40,616 bases of DNA from the NCBI GenBank assembly GCA_022653075.1, contig JALCSB010000016.1, positions 1 to 40,616 on the forward strand. Direction: 5' to 3'. Positions 21,559 through 31,532 of the stretch are shown in pieces. The notes beneath the pieces are model-generated. The model searched no databases. It worked only from the letters and a program-made list of their open reading frames with translations, and was not told the DNA's origin. The DNA comes from Intestinimonas sp. GTDB taxonomy: Bacteria > Bacillota > Clostridia > Oscillospirales > Oscillospiraceae. The position numbers and the translations under genes are program-made. Position 1 is the stretch's first letter; the number at the start of each line of letters is the position of its first letter.

Positions 21559-22890
21559 TTAATAAGTTACAATATACTTTTCGCGCTCCCAGTCAGAAAC
21601 GCGGGTGCGGTACTCGTCCCATTCCTTCATCTTGCCTTCCACATAGTTCGGGCCCACATGATCACCAAGCGTATCCATAACCAGCGGATCGGCCTGCATC
21701 GCCTTGATGGCGTCCTCCAGAGATCCGGGCAGGCTGTCGATGCCGTGCGCCGCGCGGGCAGCATCATCCATGGCAAAGATATTCTCCGTTGTCTCGGCGG
21801 GCGGAACCGAACCTTTTTTAATGCCATCCAGGCCAGCGGCCAGACAGCAGGCCAGTTCCAGATAAGGATTACAGGTGGGGTCAGGAGAACGCAGTTCCAC
21901 ACGAGTGGACTGGCCGCGGGCAGCGGGAATACGGATCAGCGCAGAGCGGTTAGATGCAGACCATGCCAGGTAGCAGGGTGCCTCATAGCCGGGAACCAGG
22001 CGCTTATAAGAGTTGACAATGGGGTTGGTAATGGCGGCAAAACCCTTTACATGGGCCAGCAGACCAGCGATAAAGGAATATGCTTCCTTAGACAGCTTCT
22101 TATCGCCGTTCTCGTCATAGAACACGTTCTTACCATTCTTGAACAGGGACATATTGGTGTGCATACCGGAGCCGTTAATGCCGAAAATCGGCTTCGGCAT
22201 AAAGGTGGCGTGCAGGCCGTTCTTCTGTGCCAGAGTCTTAACCGCCAGCTTGAAGGTCATAATATTATCGGCGGCCTTCAGTGCATCGGCATACTTAAAG
22301 TCGATCTCGTGCTGTCCTTCGGCGACCTCATGGTGAGAGGCTTCGATTTCAAAGCCCATCTGCTCCAGTGCCATAGAGATCTCGCGGCGGGTACCTTCAC
22401 CATGGTCCAGAGGTCCCAGGTCAAAATAGCCGGCTTCGTCGTTGGTCTTGGTGGTGGGCTTGCCTTCCTCGTCAGTCTGAAACAGGAAGAATTCGCACTC
22501 GGGACCCACGTTGAAGGAGTCGTAGCCCATATCGGCAGCTTTCTTAAGAACTTTCTTCAGAATGCTACGGGGATCGCCTACAAACGGCGTACCGTCGGGA
22601 TTATACACGTCGCAGATCAGACGGGCAACCTTGCCGTGCTGCGGGCGCCAGGGGAAAATAGTGAAGGAATCCAGATCGGGATAGAGATATTGGTCGGATT
22701 CATCGATGCGGACAAAGCCCTCGATGGAAGAACCATCAAACATGATCTGATTGTTAACCGCCTTCTCAATCTGAGAAGCAGTAATGGCGACATTCTTCAG
22801 CTGACCGAAAATGTCTGTAAACTGCAGGCGGATAAACTCGATATCTTCTTCTTTTACCATGCGGATGATGTCTTCCTTGGTATAGGCCAT
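21559..22890 (-). CDS. glnA: Glutamine synthetase, type I
   Basis: Condenses ammonium with glutamate using ATP. The 443-residue length and absence of the roughly 25-residue insert and adenylylation loop place it in the GSI-alpha class found in Firmicutes. Visible motifs are FDGSSIEGF (51-59), the metal and substrate segment [10 protein letters not shown], and the nucleotide/phosphate segment NRSALIRIP. Arg61 corresponds to the arginine used for feedback inhibition in the Bacillus enzyme. AAAGGGG precedes the ATG. It is first in the operon behind a consensus promoter and a leader hairpin. Confidence 0.97.
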   Translation of the reverse strand: MAYTKEDIIRMVKEEDIEFIRLQFTDIFGQLKNVAITASQIEKAVNNQIMFDGSSIEGFVRIDESDQYLYPDLDSFTIFPWRPQHGKVARLICDVYNPDGTPFVGDPRSILKKVLKKAADMGYDSFNVGPECEFFLFQTDEEGKPTTKTNDEAGYFDLGPLDHGEGTRREISMALEQMGFEIEASHHEVAEGQHEIDFKYADALKAADNIMTFKLAVKTLAQKNGLHATFMPKPIFGINGSGMHTNMSLFKNGKNVFYDENGDKKLSKEAYSFIAGLLAHVKGFAAITNPIVNSYKRLVPGYEAPCYLAWSASNRSALIRIPAARGQSTRVELRSPDPTCNPYLELACCLAAGLDGIKKGSVPPAETTENIFAMDDAARAAHGIDSLPGSLEDAIKAMQADPLVMDTLGDHVGPNYVEGKMKEWDEYRTRVSDWEREKYIVTY

Positions 22891-22932
22891 GGTAGATAAC
22901 CCCTTTCGTTTTCAAGTAGCTAATCTTAAAAT

Positions 22933-22967
22933 GAAGGCGCTCCGCCCCTCGAGGTCGGAACGCCTTC
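22933..22967 (-). promoter_or_regulatory. Leader hairpin upstream of glnA
   Basis: On the minus strand GAAGGCGTTCCG pairs with CGGAGCGCCTTC (one G-U) across an 11-base loop, followed by ATTTTA. It begins only about 12 bases after the predicted transcript start. It could be a weak attenuator or a stabilising 5' hairpin; no mutually exclusive partner stem is visible. Confidence 0.65.
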
Positions 22968-22985
22968 GTTCTCAACTATGCTTTG

Positions 22986-23014
22986 AGTATACGGATTTTA
23001 GCGTCCAATGTCAA
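22986..23014 (-). promoter_or_regulatory. Promoter of the glnA operon
   Basis: Minus strand TTGACA (23014-23009), 17-base spacer, TATACT (22991-22986). Eleven of twelve consensus positions match. It probably drives glnA through gltD, since no terminator is seen before 13564. Confidence 0.9.
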
Positions 23015-23131
23015 GTTTCTCTTTGAAAGAATTTATATTTTTGTTGCAAATGGCATGGGTCATGCCCGGATATTCCCCGACCTTTATGCAACATTTGCTT
23101 GTCAAACATTCAAATGGTGGTAATGGTGCAT

Positions 23132-24502
23132 TTATTTTTCAATACTTACCGGGTATTTTTCCGTGAAACAGCCCTTGCAGAACCCGCACTGAGCCTGCGG
23201 CGCAATGTGGTCCAACGCCTCCACGCTGAGGTAACCAAGGCTGTCCGCCCCGGCCATCTCGCAGATTTCCTGAACGGAGCAGTGACAGGCCACCAAGTCC
23301 TTCTTATCCGGGATATCCGTGCCAAAATAGCAGGGTGCAAGGAAGGGCGGCGCAGAGATACGCATATGCACTTCCGTGGCACCCGCGTCCCGCAAAAGGG
23401 CTACAATCTGCCGGCAGGTGGTTCCGCGGACGATGGAGTCATCCACCATGATTACCCGTTTCCCCGCAACCTGGCTGCGCAGAGCGCCCAGCTTGATGCG
23501 TACCGCGTTCTCCCGGCTCTTCTGGTCGGGCGTAATAAAGGTGCGGCCAATATAGCGGTTCTTCACAAAGCCCTCGCCATAAGGAATGCCGGATTCCTGC
23601 GCATAGCCCTGCGCCGCGTCCAGGCCGGAGTCCGGCACGCCGATGACCACATCCGCCGGAACCGCGTGCTCTCTGGCCAGAATGCGTCCGGCCTCCAGCC
23701 GCGCCTCGTGGACGGACTGGCCGCAGATCGTACTGTCCGGCCGCGCAAAGTAAATATATTCAAAAATACACATATGGGACGATGCGCCCGTGCAGTTATC
23801 ACGAATGGAACGTACCTGTCCATCCTCCACCACCACGATTTCGCCGGGCTCAATCTCCCGCTCGTAGACGGCATCCACACCGTCCAAGGCACAGGACTCG
23901 GAGGCAAACACCACGGCGTCTCCCCTCCTGCCCAAGCACAGGGGACGAAAGCCCCATGGGTCCCGGGCCGCAATCAGCTTCCGGGGAGACATGACAATCA
24001 GGGAATACGCGCCGCGGATTAGCTTCATGGCGCGGCAGACTGCCTCTTCGGCGGACGGACACCGCAGGCGCTCCTGCGCCACGGCATAGGCAATGACCTC
24101 GGAGTCACTGGTCGTCTGAAAAATAGCACCCCTATATTCAAAGTCCGTGCGCAGCTTGTCTGTGTTAACCAGATTTCCATTGTGGACCAAAGCGAGCGTG
24201 CCCTTTACATATTTGAGGGTCAGCGGCTGGGCATTTTCCCTCTTACCCCCGCCGGTGGTAGCGTACCGCACATGCCCCACCGCCATAGTACCGCCCAGTT
24301 CGTCCAGAATGTCCTCATTAAATACATCACCCACCAGGCCCACGTCCTTATAAAACGACATCTCCCGGTCCGTGATTGTGGCAATGCCACAGGCCTCCTG
24401 GCCACGGTGCTGCAGAGCATAAAGCCCATAGTAGGTGGTGCGGGCACAGCCGCCCTTTGGGTCATAGATGCCAAAGACGCCGCACTCCTCATGAATTGCC
24501 AA
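23132..24502 (-). CDS. purF: Amidophosphoribosyltransferase
   Basis: First committed step of purine synthesis: PRPP plus glutamine to phosphoribosylamine. The 456-residue protein resembles the Bacillus type, with a six-residue propeptide before nucleophile C7 (EECGVFGI), HRGQEACG, the PRPP loop VIMVDDSIVRGTT, and C-terminal cysteines CGFCKGC that with others hold a 4Fe-4S cluster. The start codon is TTG, with GGAGG nine bases upstream; no ATG gives the conserved N terminus. It follows fhs after 189 bases that contain a relic fhs tail. No other pur genes are adjacent. Confidence 0.95.
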   Translation of the reverse strand: MAIHEECGVFGIYDPKGGCARTTYYGLYALQHRGQEACGIATITDREMSFYKDVGLVGDVFNEDILDELGGTMAVGHVRYATTGGGKRENAQPLTLKYVKGTLALVHNGNLVNTDKLRTDFEYRGAIFQTTSDSEVIAYAVAQERLRCPSAEEAVCRAMKLIRGAYSLIVMSPRKLIAARDPWGFRPLCLGRRGDAVVFASESCALDGVDAVYEREIEPGEIVVVEDGQVRSIRDNCTGASSHMCIFEYIYFARPDSTICGQSVHEARLEAGRILAREHAVPADVVIGVPDSGLDAAQGYAQESGIPYGEGFVKNRYIGRTFITPDQKSRENAVRIKLGALRSQVAGKRVIMVDDSIVRGTTCRQIVALLRDAGATEVHMRISAPPFLAPCYFGTDIPDKKDLVACHCSVQEICEMAGADSLGYLSVEALDHIAPQAQCGFCKGCFTEKYPVSIEK

Positions 24503-24563
24503 TGGATGTTTCCTCCCTTATTATGCCGAATCGCGGAGGCATTATGTCCGCGCCTTGATCTTT

Positions 24564-24638
24564 TAACATCCCTGTAATAATGCCGTTTTCGTCTTCATCA
24601 ATGCTCTCCGTCGCGGACACCTTCGAGAGCCCCGGCAC
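24564..24638 (-). pseudogene. Relic second copy of the fhs 3' end
   Basis: Read on the minus strand, 25 codons give VPGLSKVSATESIDEDENG followed by IITGML. The real end of fhs, just upstream, is [19 protein letters not shown] followed by VITGLF. Fifteen of 25 residues match with no gaps. The frame has no good start and stays open to a stop near 24488. I infer an old partial duplication or the last remnant of a second formate-THF ligase gene. Confidence 0.7.
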
Positions 24639-24691
24639 GGAAACTTTCCGCTGGGCCCCGGATATGCGCCGCGTCTGTGGCGGATGCCAGC

Positions 24692-26359
24692 TTAGAACAG
24701 CCCCGTAATGACACCATTTTCGTCCACGTCGATATTCTCGGCTGCGGGCGCCTTGGGAAGCCCGGGCATGGTCATGATATCCCCGGTGAGAACCACGACG
24801 AAACCGGCGCCGGCGGACACCTTGACCTTTTTGACGGTGATGTGGAATCCGGTTGGCGCGCCCAGCTTTTTGGCGTCGTCGGACAGGGAATATTGGGTTT
24901 TGGCCATGCAGACCGGCAATTTATCGTAGCCAAGTTCCGTAAGCCTGGTCAGTTCCTTTTCTGCCGCAGCGGTATAGTCCACACCGTCCGCTCCGTATAC
25001 CTTTTGCGCCACAGCCAGAATTTTGTCCTTGAGGGATTCGTCATTGTCATAGGCAAAGCGGAAATGGCTCTCGCCGGATTCAATGACCCGGAGAACCTCC
25101 CCGGCCAACTCCACACCGCCTTTTCCGCCTTTTTCCCACACCTGGGACAGCGCAACCCGTACCCCGTATTCCCCACAGGCGTTCCGGATCATGGCGATCT
25201 CCGCATCGGTATCGCTTTCAAACTGGTTGATGGCAACAACCGCGGGCAAGCCATAGACCTTGGTGATATTCTCCACATGCTTGAGCAGATTGGGAAGGCC
25301 GGCCTTCAGAGCGTCCAAGTTTTCTCTGCTCAGGTCCGGCTTTGCACAGCCACCGTGATGCTTAAGCGCGCGTACCGTGGCCACGATGACTACGGCGTCC
25401 GGCTTCATGCCAGCGGCACGGCACTTGATGTCCAGAAATTTTTCCGCGCCCAGGTCCGCGCCGAAGCCGGCCTCCGTGACTACATAATCGCCCAATTTCA
25501 GGGCGGTGTCGGTGGCGGCAACGGAATTGCAGCCGTGGGCGATATTGGCAAAGGGGCCACCGTGAATCAGCGCCGGGGTATGTTCCAGGGTCTGGACCAG
25601 GTTGGGTTTGACGGCGTCCTTCAGTAACGCGGCCATCGCGCCCTGCGCCTTCAGGTCGGCGGCGGTCACCGGCTTATCATCCCGGGTGTAGGCCACCACC
25701 ATGCGGGCCAGTCTGTCTTTCAAATCCTTTAGGCCGGAGGCAAGACACAGCACCGCCATGATCTCGGATGCCACGGTAATATCGAACCCATCCTCCCGGG
25801 GTACGCCGTTGGCTTTTCCGCCTAAGCCGCAGATGATATTCCGCAGCTGGCGGTCGTTCATGTCCACGCACCGCTTCCAGGTAATCCGGCGCACGTCGAT
25901 ATTCAGCGCATTGCCCTGCTGAATGTGGTTGTCCAGCATGGCGGCCAACAGGTTATTGGCCGCGCCGATGGCATGAAAATCGCCGGTAAAGTGGAGATTA
26001 ATATCCTCCATTGGGATAACCTGCGCGTAGCCGCCGCCTGCCGCGCCTCCTTTAATGCCGAAGACGGGCCCAAGAGACGGCTCCCGCAGAGCCAGCACCA
26101 CATTTTTTCCCATAAGGTGCAAGGCATCGGCCAGCCCCACACTGGTGGTGGTTTTCCCCTCCCCCGCGGGAGTGGGATTGATCGCGGTAACCAGAATCAG
26201 TTTACCCTTGCGGGGCTTGTCCCGCAGCGCGGTCACATCCACCTTGGCCTTGGTACGCCCATACGGCTCCAACAGATCCTCGTCGAGATCCAACTGCGCG
26301 GCAATCTGCGTAATAGGCAGAGCCGTCGCCTCCTGTGCGATTTGAATGTCAGACTTCAT
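24692..26359 (-). CDS. fhs: Formate-tetrahydrofolate ligase
   Basis: ATP-dependent joining of formate to tetrahydrofolate to give 10-formyl-THF, for purines, formyl-Met-tRNA, or the methyl branch of acetogenesis. The 555-residue length is typical. The nucleotide loop TPAGEGKTT is at 63-71; [19 protein letters not shown] and the C-terminal MPGLPKAP with ITGLF are family hallmarks. GGAG precedes the ATG. It starts 38 bases after the hexokinase stop and lies upstream of purF, whose pathway uses its product. No other Wood-Ljungdahl genes are in the window. Confidence 0.97.
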   Translation of the reverse strand: MKSDIQIAQEATALPITQIAAQLDLDEDLLEPYGRTKAKVDVTALRDKPRKGKLILVTAINPTPAGEGKTTTSVGLADALHLMGKNVVLALREPSLGPVFGIKGGAAGGGYAQVIPMEDINLHFTGDFHAIGAANNLLAAMLDNHIQQGNALNIDVRRITWKRCVDMNDRQLRNIICGLGGKANGVPREDGFDITVASEIMAVLCLASGLKDLKDRLARMVVAYTRDDKPVTAADLKAQGAMAALLKDAVKPNLVQTLEHTPALIHGGPFANIAHGCNSVAATDTALKLGDYVVTEAGFGADLGAEKFLDIKCRAAGMKPDAVVIVATVRALKHHGGCAKPDLSRENLDALKAGLPNLLKHVENITKVYGLPAVVAINQFESDTDAEIAMIRNACGEYGVRVALSQVWEKGGKGGVELAGEVLRVIESGESHFRFAYDNDESLKDKILAVAQKVYGADGVDYTAAAEKELTRLTELGYDKLPVCMAKTQYSLSDDAKKLGAPTGFHITVKKVKVSAGAGFVVVLTGDIMTMPGLPKAPAAENIDVDENGVITGLF

Positions 26360-26397
26360 TTCTCCGGGTCCCCTTTTCTTTCTTGAAGTGTATCAAA

Positions 26398-27696
26398 TCA
26401 GGTGTTCATTAAAACGGCGGCCGCCGTTCCCACCAGATTTACGTGATTTACCTGCCGGAAAACCAGACGGCGCCCGAGCATGTCCGTCACATACGTAGTA
26501 CAGACGTGCTCCAGCTTGCTCCGGAACAGGTGGCTTTTATCAAACGTGGAGCCTTCCGCCACCACGCAGGCCGGACGGTGGAGAGATCGCCCGGTATCCG
26601 TAAGCTCCAGCAGTGCGGCCAGGTTGGCACACACCAGATTGGCGCACCGCTGCACACTCCGGTCAATCACAGTATAAACGGTCTCTCTGTCCTCCTCGGT
26701 GGCACAGGCCGCGGCCAGCACACCGCCCCCATACGGTCGGTCTGCGTAGGCAGACACCTGCGCCAGTGTGAGCTGGTCCAGTGCCGCCAGCCGGCGGGAA
26801 AGCTGGCCGGAGAGGAGTCCCTCCGCCGCCGCGCCGCGCAGCGTGCGAAGAATAACCTCCCCCTCATAACGGCCTGATACCATTTTTTCATACAATGCCT
26901 TGCCTGGGTCCGTAGAGGCAGCATCCAGTGCCCGGTCGTACTCTCCCTGCTCGACCCGGTTAAAGCCGCCGGACTCCGGATTCACCAGCATATCGCCCCG
27001 CCAGGGAACGGCCAGTCTGGAAATCCGACTGGCCGGGACTGAACAGCAGGTATTCACCCCGGTACCATAAATTAAGCTGAAACGGCCGTCAAACCGCTCT
27101 CCACTCTGCTCCGCCATACCGCCTAGCAGAGCGGCCGCACCGTCGTTAAGCACAGTCACCCTCACGCCGAATACACCCCGGTCCGCCAGTGCATCGGTCA
27201 GCGCGCACCCCAATAATTTGCCTTCCGCGCCCACGATGCGTACCTGCTTTGACAGAGACAGCACCCGGCCATCCCGATTGGGCAGAATCTCAGTGGTGTA
27301 GGAAAAACACAGGCCTACGCGCCGGCTCCGTCCGGTTAGAGGCAGAACGGAGTCGGCCACTGTGTCAATAAACTGATCCCATGTGACAGAAGCCTGTGAT
27401 CCAGGCATGGGAAAAACCCGCAGGTTCTCGATGCAGGGTTCGCCCCGCGTTATTGTAACCAGCGCGACGCGGAAATTCGTACCGCCGACGTCCAGCACAA
27501 TCACGGGTTCCTCTTGGGGAACCACACCTTCACCCGTCAGATAGGTGGGTAACATCAGTACGGAGGAAGACGCGCCTGCCAGACCACGTTCCATTTCCTC
27601 CAGAAAGCGCGGGGTACTTTCCGCCGGGTCACTCCGCGCCGGGTCCATACCGTGGCGGGTCAGAAAAGCATCCACGGGTGCAGAAATCGTCTCCAT
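26398..27696 (-). CDS. Hexokinase of the eukaryotic-type family
   Basis: ATP-dependent phosphorylation of glucose or other hexoses. The 432-residue protein has the actin-like kinase order: phosphate-1 loop LDVGGTNFRVA (69-79), a sugar-binding LNDGAAALLGG with probable base D184, and phosphate-2 YGTGVN (209-214). Length and the FSYTTE segment fit the eukaryote-like hexokinase family rather than the ~320-residue bacterial glucokinases. I chose the ATG at 27696, ten bases after GGAGG; an earlier start nine codons upstream lacks a site. Sugar specificity cannot be read from the sequence. Confidence 0.87.
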   Translation of the reverse strand: METISAPVDAFLTRHGMDPARSDPAESTPRFLEEMERGLAGASSSVLMLPTYLTGEGVVPQEEPVIVLDVGGTNFRVALVTITRGEPCIENLRVFPMPGSQASVTWDQFIDTVADSVLPLTGRSRRVGLCFSYTTEILPNRDGRVLSLSKQVRIVGAEGKLLGCALTDALADRGVFGVRVTVLNDGAAALLGGMAEQSGERFDGRFSLIYGTGVNTCCSVPASRISRLAVPWRGDMLVNPESGGFNRVEQGEYDRALDAASTDPGKALYEKMVSGRYEGEVILRTLRGAAAEGLLSGQLSRRLAALDQLTLAQVSAYADRPYGGGVLAAACATEEDRETVYTVIDRSVQRCANLVCANLAALLELTDTGRSLHRPACVVAEGSTFDKSHLFRSKLEHVCTTYVTDMLGRRLVFRQVNHVNLVGTAAAVLMNT

Positions 27697-27780
27697 GGGT
27701 GGGGCACCTCCGTTCCCGAACAAACTGCGTTTATTTGAATACTTTGCATATTTTTCTTATAAATCAACAGAAAGCAAGGG

Positions 27781-27809
27781 AAAGCAGGAGAAAAAGTTTC
27801 TCCTGCTTT
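27781..27809 (-). terminator. Terminator downstream of pgsA
   Basis: AAAGCAGGAGAAA pairs perfectly with TTTCTCCTGCTTT around a three-base loop. On the minus strand only CCCTTGCTTT follows, so the T tract is poor. It separates pgsA from the hexokinase gene; an AT-rich possible promoter for hexokinase follows, without clear hexamers. Confidence 0.7.
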
Positions 27810-27855
27810 TGATTATAACAGCCCGCTTCCCGTTTGGCAAGACTGGCCATTCTCA

Positions 27856-28398
27856 TTAAAGATTGTTTAAGTTCAGCACATCTCTGTTCTTGATAAAATA
27901 CTCCAGGCCGGAGTAAACAGTCGTAATCAAGATAAGCGCCGCGCACACCGTATTCAGGCTGCTGGGAATAGGCAGCAGCATCAGGCAAATACAGACCATG
28001 GTTGTGGCCGTTTTGACCTTTCCGGACCAGGCAGCGGCAATCACGCGACCGTTATCCATGGCGACAAGTCGGAGTCCGGTAACCAGCAGTTCCCGTGCCA
28101 CCACGACAGCCACGATCCATGCCGGCATCTGTCCCACTTCTACAAACCACAGCATAGCGGAAATAACCAGTACCTTGTCAGCCAGGGGGTCCATGAATTT
28201 TCCAAAATCCGTCACCTGATCATAGTGCCTGGCAACATACCCGTCAATTAAATCCGTCACACTGGCCAGAATGAAAATGACAAGTGCCAGAATTTGGCTG
28301 AAGGGAACATTCAGATAGAGGATGATCAGAAACAGCGGGATCATGGTCACACGCGATATGGTAAGTTTATTGGCGGTATTCACAGTACAATACAGCAT
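27856..28398 (-). CDS. pgsA: CDP-diacylglycerol-glycerol-3-phosphate 3-phosphatidyltransferase
   Basis: Membrane enzyme making phosphatidylglycerol phosphate, first step toward phosphatidylglycerol and cardiolipin. The 180-residue protein has about five hydrophobic helices and the complete CDP-alcohol phosphotransferase motif DGx2ARx8Gx3Dx3D: D52, G53, A56, R57, G66, D70, D74. The ATG at 28398 overlaps its own AAAGG, so the in-frame GTG at 28383 (giving MNTANKLTISR, the usual N terminus) may be the real start. It follows rimO after 27 bases, a common Firmicutes arrangement. Confidence 0.93.
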   Translation of the reverse strand: MLYCTVNTANKLTISRVTMIPLFLIILYLNVPFSQILALVIFILASVTDLIDGYVARHYDQVTDFGKFMDPLADKVLVISAMLWFVEVGQMPAWIVAVVVARELLVTGLRLVAMDNGRVIAAAWSGKVKTATTMVCICLMLLPIPSSLNTVCAALILITTVYSGLEYFIKNRDVLNLNNL

Positions 28399-28425
28399 CC
28401 TTTCGCAGGCGCGGGTGTCTCCCGC

Positions 28426-29772
28426 TTATGCCTCGATTTCCCCGGTCAGGTCACCGTCGGACACACCCGTGATATGCACAGGTACGAAGGCCCCGGCAGG
28501 CACGGTTCCGGCGGCGGTAAAGTACACATGTCCATCCACATCAATGGAATCTGCGTAAGTACGTCCAACCCAGCAGCCGGTACCGGCATCAAAGCCCTCG
28601 CACAGAACTTCCATAACTGAACCCAGACGCTGCTCATTGTACCGGTCCATGACTTCGGACTGCAACTCAATAAGCTGCTCGGTGCGCCGGCGGGCCGTAC
28701 CGGCGTCGACCTGATCCGGCATCGTGGCGGCAGGGGTTCCTTCCTCCGGCGAAAATTGGAATACGCCGGCCCGTTCCATGCCCGTTTCCCGCAAGAAATC
28801 ACATAATTCCTCAAACTCTTTTTCGCCTTCTCCGGGCAGGCCGCAGATAATGGAGGTGCGCAAAACCAGGCCTGGAATCCGTGTGCGGAGCTTTTGGAGC
28901 AAAGCCATAATCTCCGCCTTGGTTCCCCGGCGATTCATGCGTTTCAAAATCGCATCGTTACAGTGCTGCAACGGAATATCCAGATACTTGACGATTTTGG
29001 GTTCAGAGGCAATGACCTCAATGAGCGCATCATCGAACTCATCCGGATATAGATAGTGCAGCCGAATCCAGTGGAAGTCCAGCCGGCACAGCCCGCGCAG
29101 AAGCTCTTCCAGCGCATGGTGTCCATACAAATCAGTACCGTAACGGGTAATATCCTGGGCAATTACGATCAGCTCCCGAACCCCGCCGTCCGCCAGAGCC
29201 TTTGCCTCATCCAGCAGAGATTCCACGGTGCGGCTGCGGTACCGGCCCCGGAGCTGGGGAATGACGCAGTAGGCACAGTGGTTATCGCACCCCTCCGCAA
29301 TTTTTAGATAGGCAGTATAGGTCGGTGTGGATATCAGACGGTCGCCGTCCTCTCTGGTATGGTTGATGTCGCCAAACCGGCAGGGCGTCCGGCCTGCCAG
29401 TACGGACTCCACGCCGGAGACAATCTCCGTATAGCATCCCGTACCCAGCACGCCGTCCACTTCGGGGAGTTCCTCCAGGATCTCTCGCTGATAGCGCTGG
29501 GCCAGACAGCCTGTCACCATTAGCTTTCCAAGCTTCCCCTCGTTTTTAAGCGGCGCCAGCTCCAAAATTGTAGCGATAGCCTCACTCTTGGCGGAATCAA
29601 TGAATCCGCAGGTATTGACCACAGCCACGTCCGCACCTGGCACCGTACCGGTCACCGCATAACCGGCGTCCCGGCATAGCGCCATCATCTGTTCAGTATT
29701 GACCAGATTCTTGGCGCAGCCCAGAGAAACAAAAGCGACCGTCCCCTTCGATTTGTTATCAGTTTCCGCCAT
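28426..29772 (-). CDS. rimO: Ribosomal protein uS12 methylthiotransferase
   Basis: Radical SAM enzyme that adds a methylthio group to an aspartate of ribosomal protein S12. The 448-residue protein has the N-terminal cluster cysteines C19 (SLGCAKNLVNTE), C55 and C89, the radical SAM triad CDNHCAYC (C162, C166, C169), and a C-terminal TRAM domain. SLGCAKNxVD/NTE favours RimO over MiaB. The ATG at 29772 has GGAGGG ten bases upstream; a longer frame into recX is rejected. Confidence 0.95.
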   Translation of the reverse strand: MAETDNKSKGTVAFVSLGCAKNLVNTEQMMALCRDAGYAVTGTVPGADVAVVNTCGFIDSAKSEAIATILELAPLKNEGKLGKLMVTGCLAQRYQREILEELPEVDGVLGTGCYTEIVSGVESVLAGRTPCRFGDINHTREDGDRLISTPTYTAYLKIAEGCDNHCAYCVIPQLRGRYRSRTVESLLDEAKALADGGVRELIVIAQDITRYGTDLYGHHALEELLRGLCRLDFHWIRLHYLYPDEFDDALIEVIASEPKIVKYLDIPLQHCNDAILKRMNRRGTKAEIMALLQKLRTRIPGLVLRTSIICGLPGEGEKEFEELCDFLRETGMERAGVFQFSPEEGTPAATMPDQVDAGTARRRTEQLIELQSEVMDRYNEQRLGSVMEVLCEGFDAGTGCWVGRTYADSIDVDGHVYFTAAGTVPAGAFVPVHITGVSDGDLTGEIEA

Positions 29773-29794
29773 ATTGGAAAAGCCCTCCAGCCTT

Positions 29795-30412
29795 TTAAAA
29801 TTCATCGGTCGCGCCATAACGTCGCAGGCCAGCATTGATATCGCTCCATCGAAAACCCCTTCGAGCCAGGGCGTCGGAAACCCGTTTCAGCGCTTTCCGG
29901 TCCGGCTCGACGCCGCGAAGGCGTCTGGCAAGAAAGGCGTCGATCTGCTCGGCGGGATCTTCGCAGCAGGCCATCGCCTGCTCCCAGAGTTCCCGCGGCA
30001 CACCCCGCCGGTAGAGTTCATTCCGCAGCCGGTACGGCCCATATCCCTTCGCCGTATAATGCCGAACCAGGATCTGAGCATAGGCCGCGTCATCCAGAAG
30101 GCCCAGCCTTTCCAGCCAGTCGGCTACGCCCCCGGCTTCGTCACCCTCAGCGCCGCGATCGACAAGCTTTTTCGTCAGCTCCGCGCGGGACATGGGACGG
30201 TTGGTCAGCAGGCTCATCGCCTTTTCCCGGTATGAACCCAACTTGGCGGCCTGCTCCAGCCGCGCCCGCGTCTCGCCGGTCAGCTCCATCCCGCGGCAAA
30301 GGGAAAAATCCACTATTTCCCGCTCGCTTACCTGCAAAAGCGTGCCGTCCTCCATACGGATAAGCCAGCGGCCCTTTCGGTGTGACGACGGCTTTACTTC
30401 AGTGATCCGCAT
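29795..30412 (-). CDS. recX: Regulatory protein RecX
   Basis: Binds RecA filaments and modulates them. The 205-residue protein is basic and built of the RecX three-helix repeats, with typical segments [36 protein letters not shown] chose the ATG at 30412 ([10 protein letters not shown]), which overlaps the end of recA by 14 bases and has GAGGA within recA as binding site. Direct overlap with recA supports co-expression and the identification. Confidence 0.92.
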   Translation of the reverse strand: MRITEVKPSSHRKGRWLIRMEDGTLLQVSEREIVDFSLCRGMELTGETRARLEQAAKLGSYREKAMSLLTNRPMSRAELTKKLVDRGAEGDEAGGVADWLERLGLLDDAAYAQILVRHYTAKGYGPYRLRNELYRRGVPRELWEQAMACCEDPAEQIDAFLARRLRGVEPDRKALKRVSDALARRGFRWSDINAGLRRYGATDEF

Positions 30413-31511
30413 CCTCAAAATCCTCGGCGGATACGTCCACCGCACGCCCCGCGGCACGCGCGGCCGCTTTTGCCTGATTGCTCATGAGCTTATAGGAATT
30501 CTGGCGGATATCGGCCTCCAGCTTTTCCGCCGCCTCAGGATTATCTTTCAAATATCTCTTGGCAGCATCTCGGCCCTGGCCCAGACGGGTCTCCCCGATG
30601 GAGAACCAGGAACCGGACTTCTGGACCAGATCGAGCTGAGTGCCCAGGTCAATCAGCTCACCCAGCTTGGAAATGCCCTCACCGAACATAATATCGAACT
30701 CCGCCGTCCGGAACGGAGGCGCCACCTTATTTTTAACAACCTTGGCCTTGACATGGTTCCCGATCATCTCGCTGCCGTTTTTCAGTGTCTCCACCTTACG
30801 CACGTCAATACGGACCGACGCGTAAAATTTGAGGGCGCGGCCGCCGGTGGTAACCTCCGGATTGCCGTATACCACGCCTACCTTTTCACGCAGCTGGTTG
30901 ATAAAAATAACAATGCAGTTGGTCTTGGCAATGGATCCGGCCAGCTTGCGCAGAGCCTGACTCATCAGACGCGCCAACAAGCCCACATGGGCGTCGCCCA
31001 TGTCACCCTCAATTTCCGCCCGCGGCACCAAGGCCGCCACGGAGTCCACCACGACCACGTCGATAGCACCGGACCGGACCAGCGCCTCGGTGATCTCCAA
31101 GCCTTGCTCACCGGTATCCGGCTGCGAAATAAGCATGGAGTCGATATCCACGCCCAATGCCCGGGCATAGGAGGGATCCAGCGCGTGTTCCGCGTCGATA
31201 AACGCGACCTCGCCGCCCCGCTTTTGCGCCTCGGCCACAATGTGCAGCGCCAGAGTGGTTTTACCGGAGGATTCCGGACCATAAATTTCAATGATACGGC
31301 CCCGCGGCACACCGCCGATTCCCAGCGCCAGGTCCAGAGAAAGTGAACCGGTGGGGATGGATTCCACCATAACACCAGTATTCTCGCCCAGACGCATGAT
31401 AGACCCTTTGCCGTAGGCTTTTTCGATCTGTGCCAGGGCGGTTTCCAGTGCTTTTTGTTTGTCGGAAGCCGGCGCGGCCGGTTCCACACTGTTCTTCTTC
31501 TTGTCTGCCAA
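30399..31511 (-). CDS. recA: Recombinase RecA
   Basis: DNA strand exchange and SOS activation in the cytoplasm. The 370-residue protein has Walker [10 protein letters not shown] (78-86), Walker [10 protein letters not shown], the L1/L2 DNA loops including [25 protein letters not shown], and an acidic C terminus DFEDADH. The start codon is TTG (MADKKKN), with GGAGGGG six bases upstream; the nearby ATG is in another frame. A weaker start may limit RecA level. No clear LexA box is visible; it follows prmC by 21 bases. Confidence 0.98.
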   Translation of the reverse strand: MADKKKNSVEPAAPASDKQKALETALAQIEKAYGKGSIMRLGENTGVMVESIPTGSLSLDLALGIGGVPRGRIIEIYGPESSGKTTLALHIVAEAQKRGGEVAFIDAEHALDPSYARALGVDIDSMLISQPDTGEQGLEITEALVRSGAIDVVVVDSVAALVPRAEIEGDMGDAHVGLLARLMSQALRKLAGSIAKTNCIVIFINQLREKVGVVYGNPEVTTGGRALKFYASVRIDVRKVETLKNGSEMIGNHVKAKVVKNKVAPPFRTAEFDIMFGEGISKLGELIDLGTQLDLVQKSGSWFSIGETRLGQGRDAAKRYLKDNPEAAEKLEADIRQNSYKLMSNQAKAAARAAGRAVDVSAEDFEDADH

Positions 31512-31532
31512 GATGAACCCCTCCGCTTCATT

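Noticed and set aside
21658-22899. 413-codon plus-strand frame
   Set aside because: Opposite glnA over its whole length with no start signal.
23041-23104. Terminator for purF from GCAAATG/CATTTGC and GGCATG/CATGCC inverted repeats
   Set aside because: Stems are short and broken by mismatches and no T tract follows on the minus strand; left unannotated.
21516-23131. Glutamine riboswitch or T-box in glnA or purF leaders
   Set aside because: I looked for the conserved cores of these elements in the gaps around glnA and purF and saw none.
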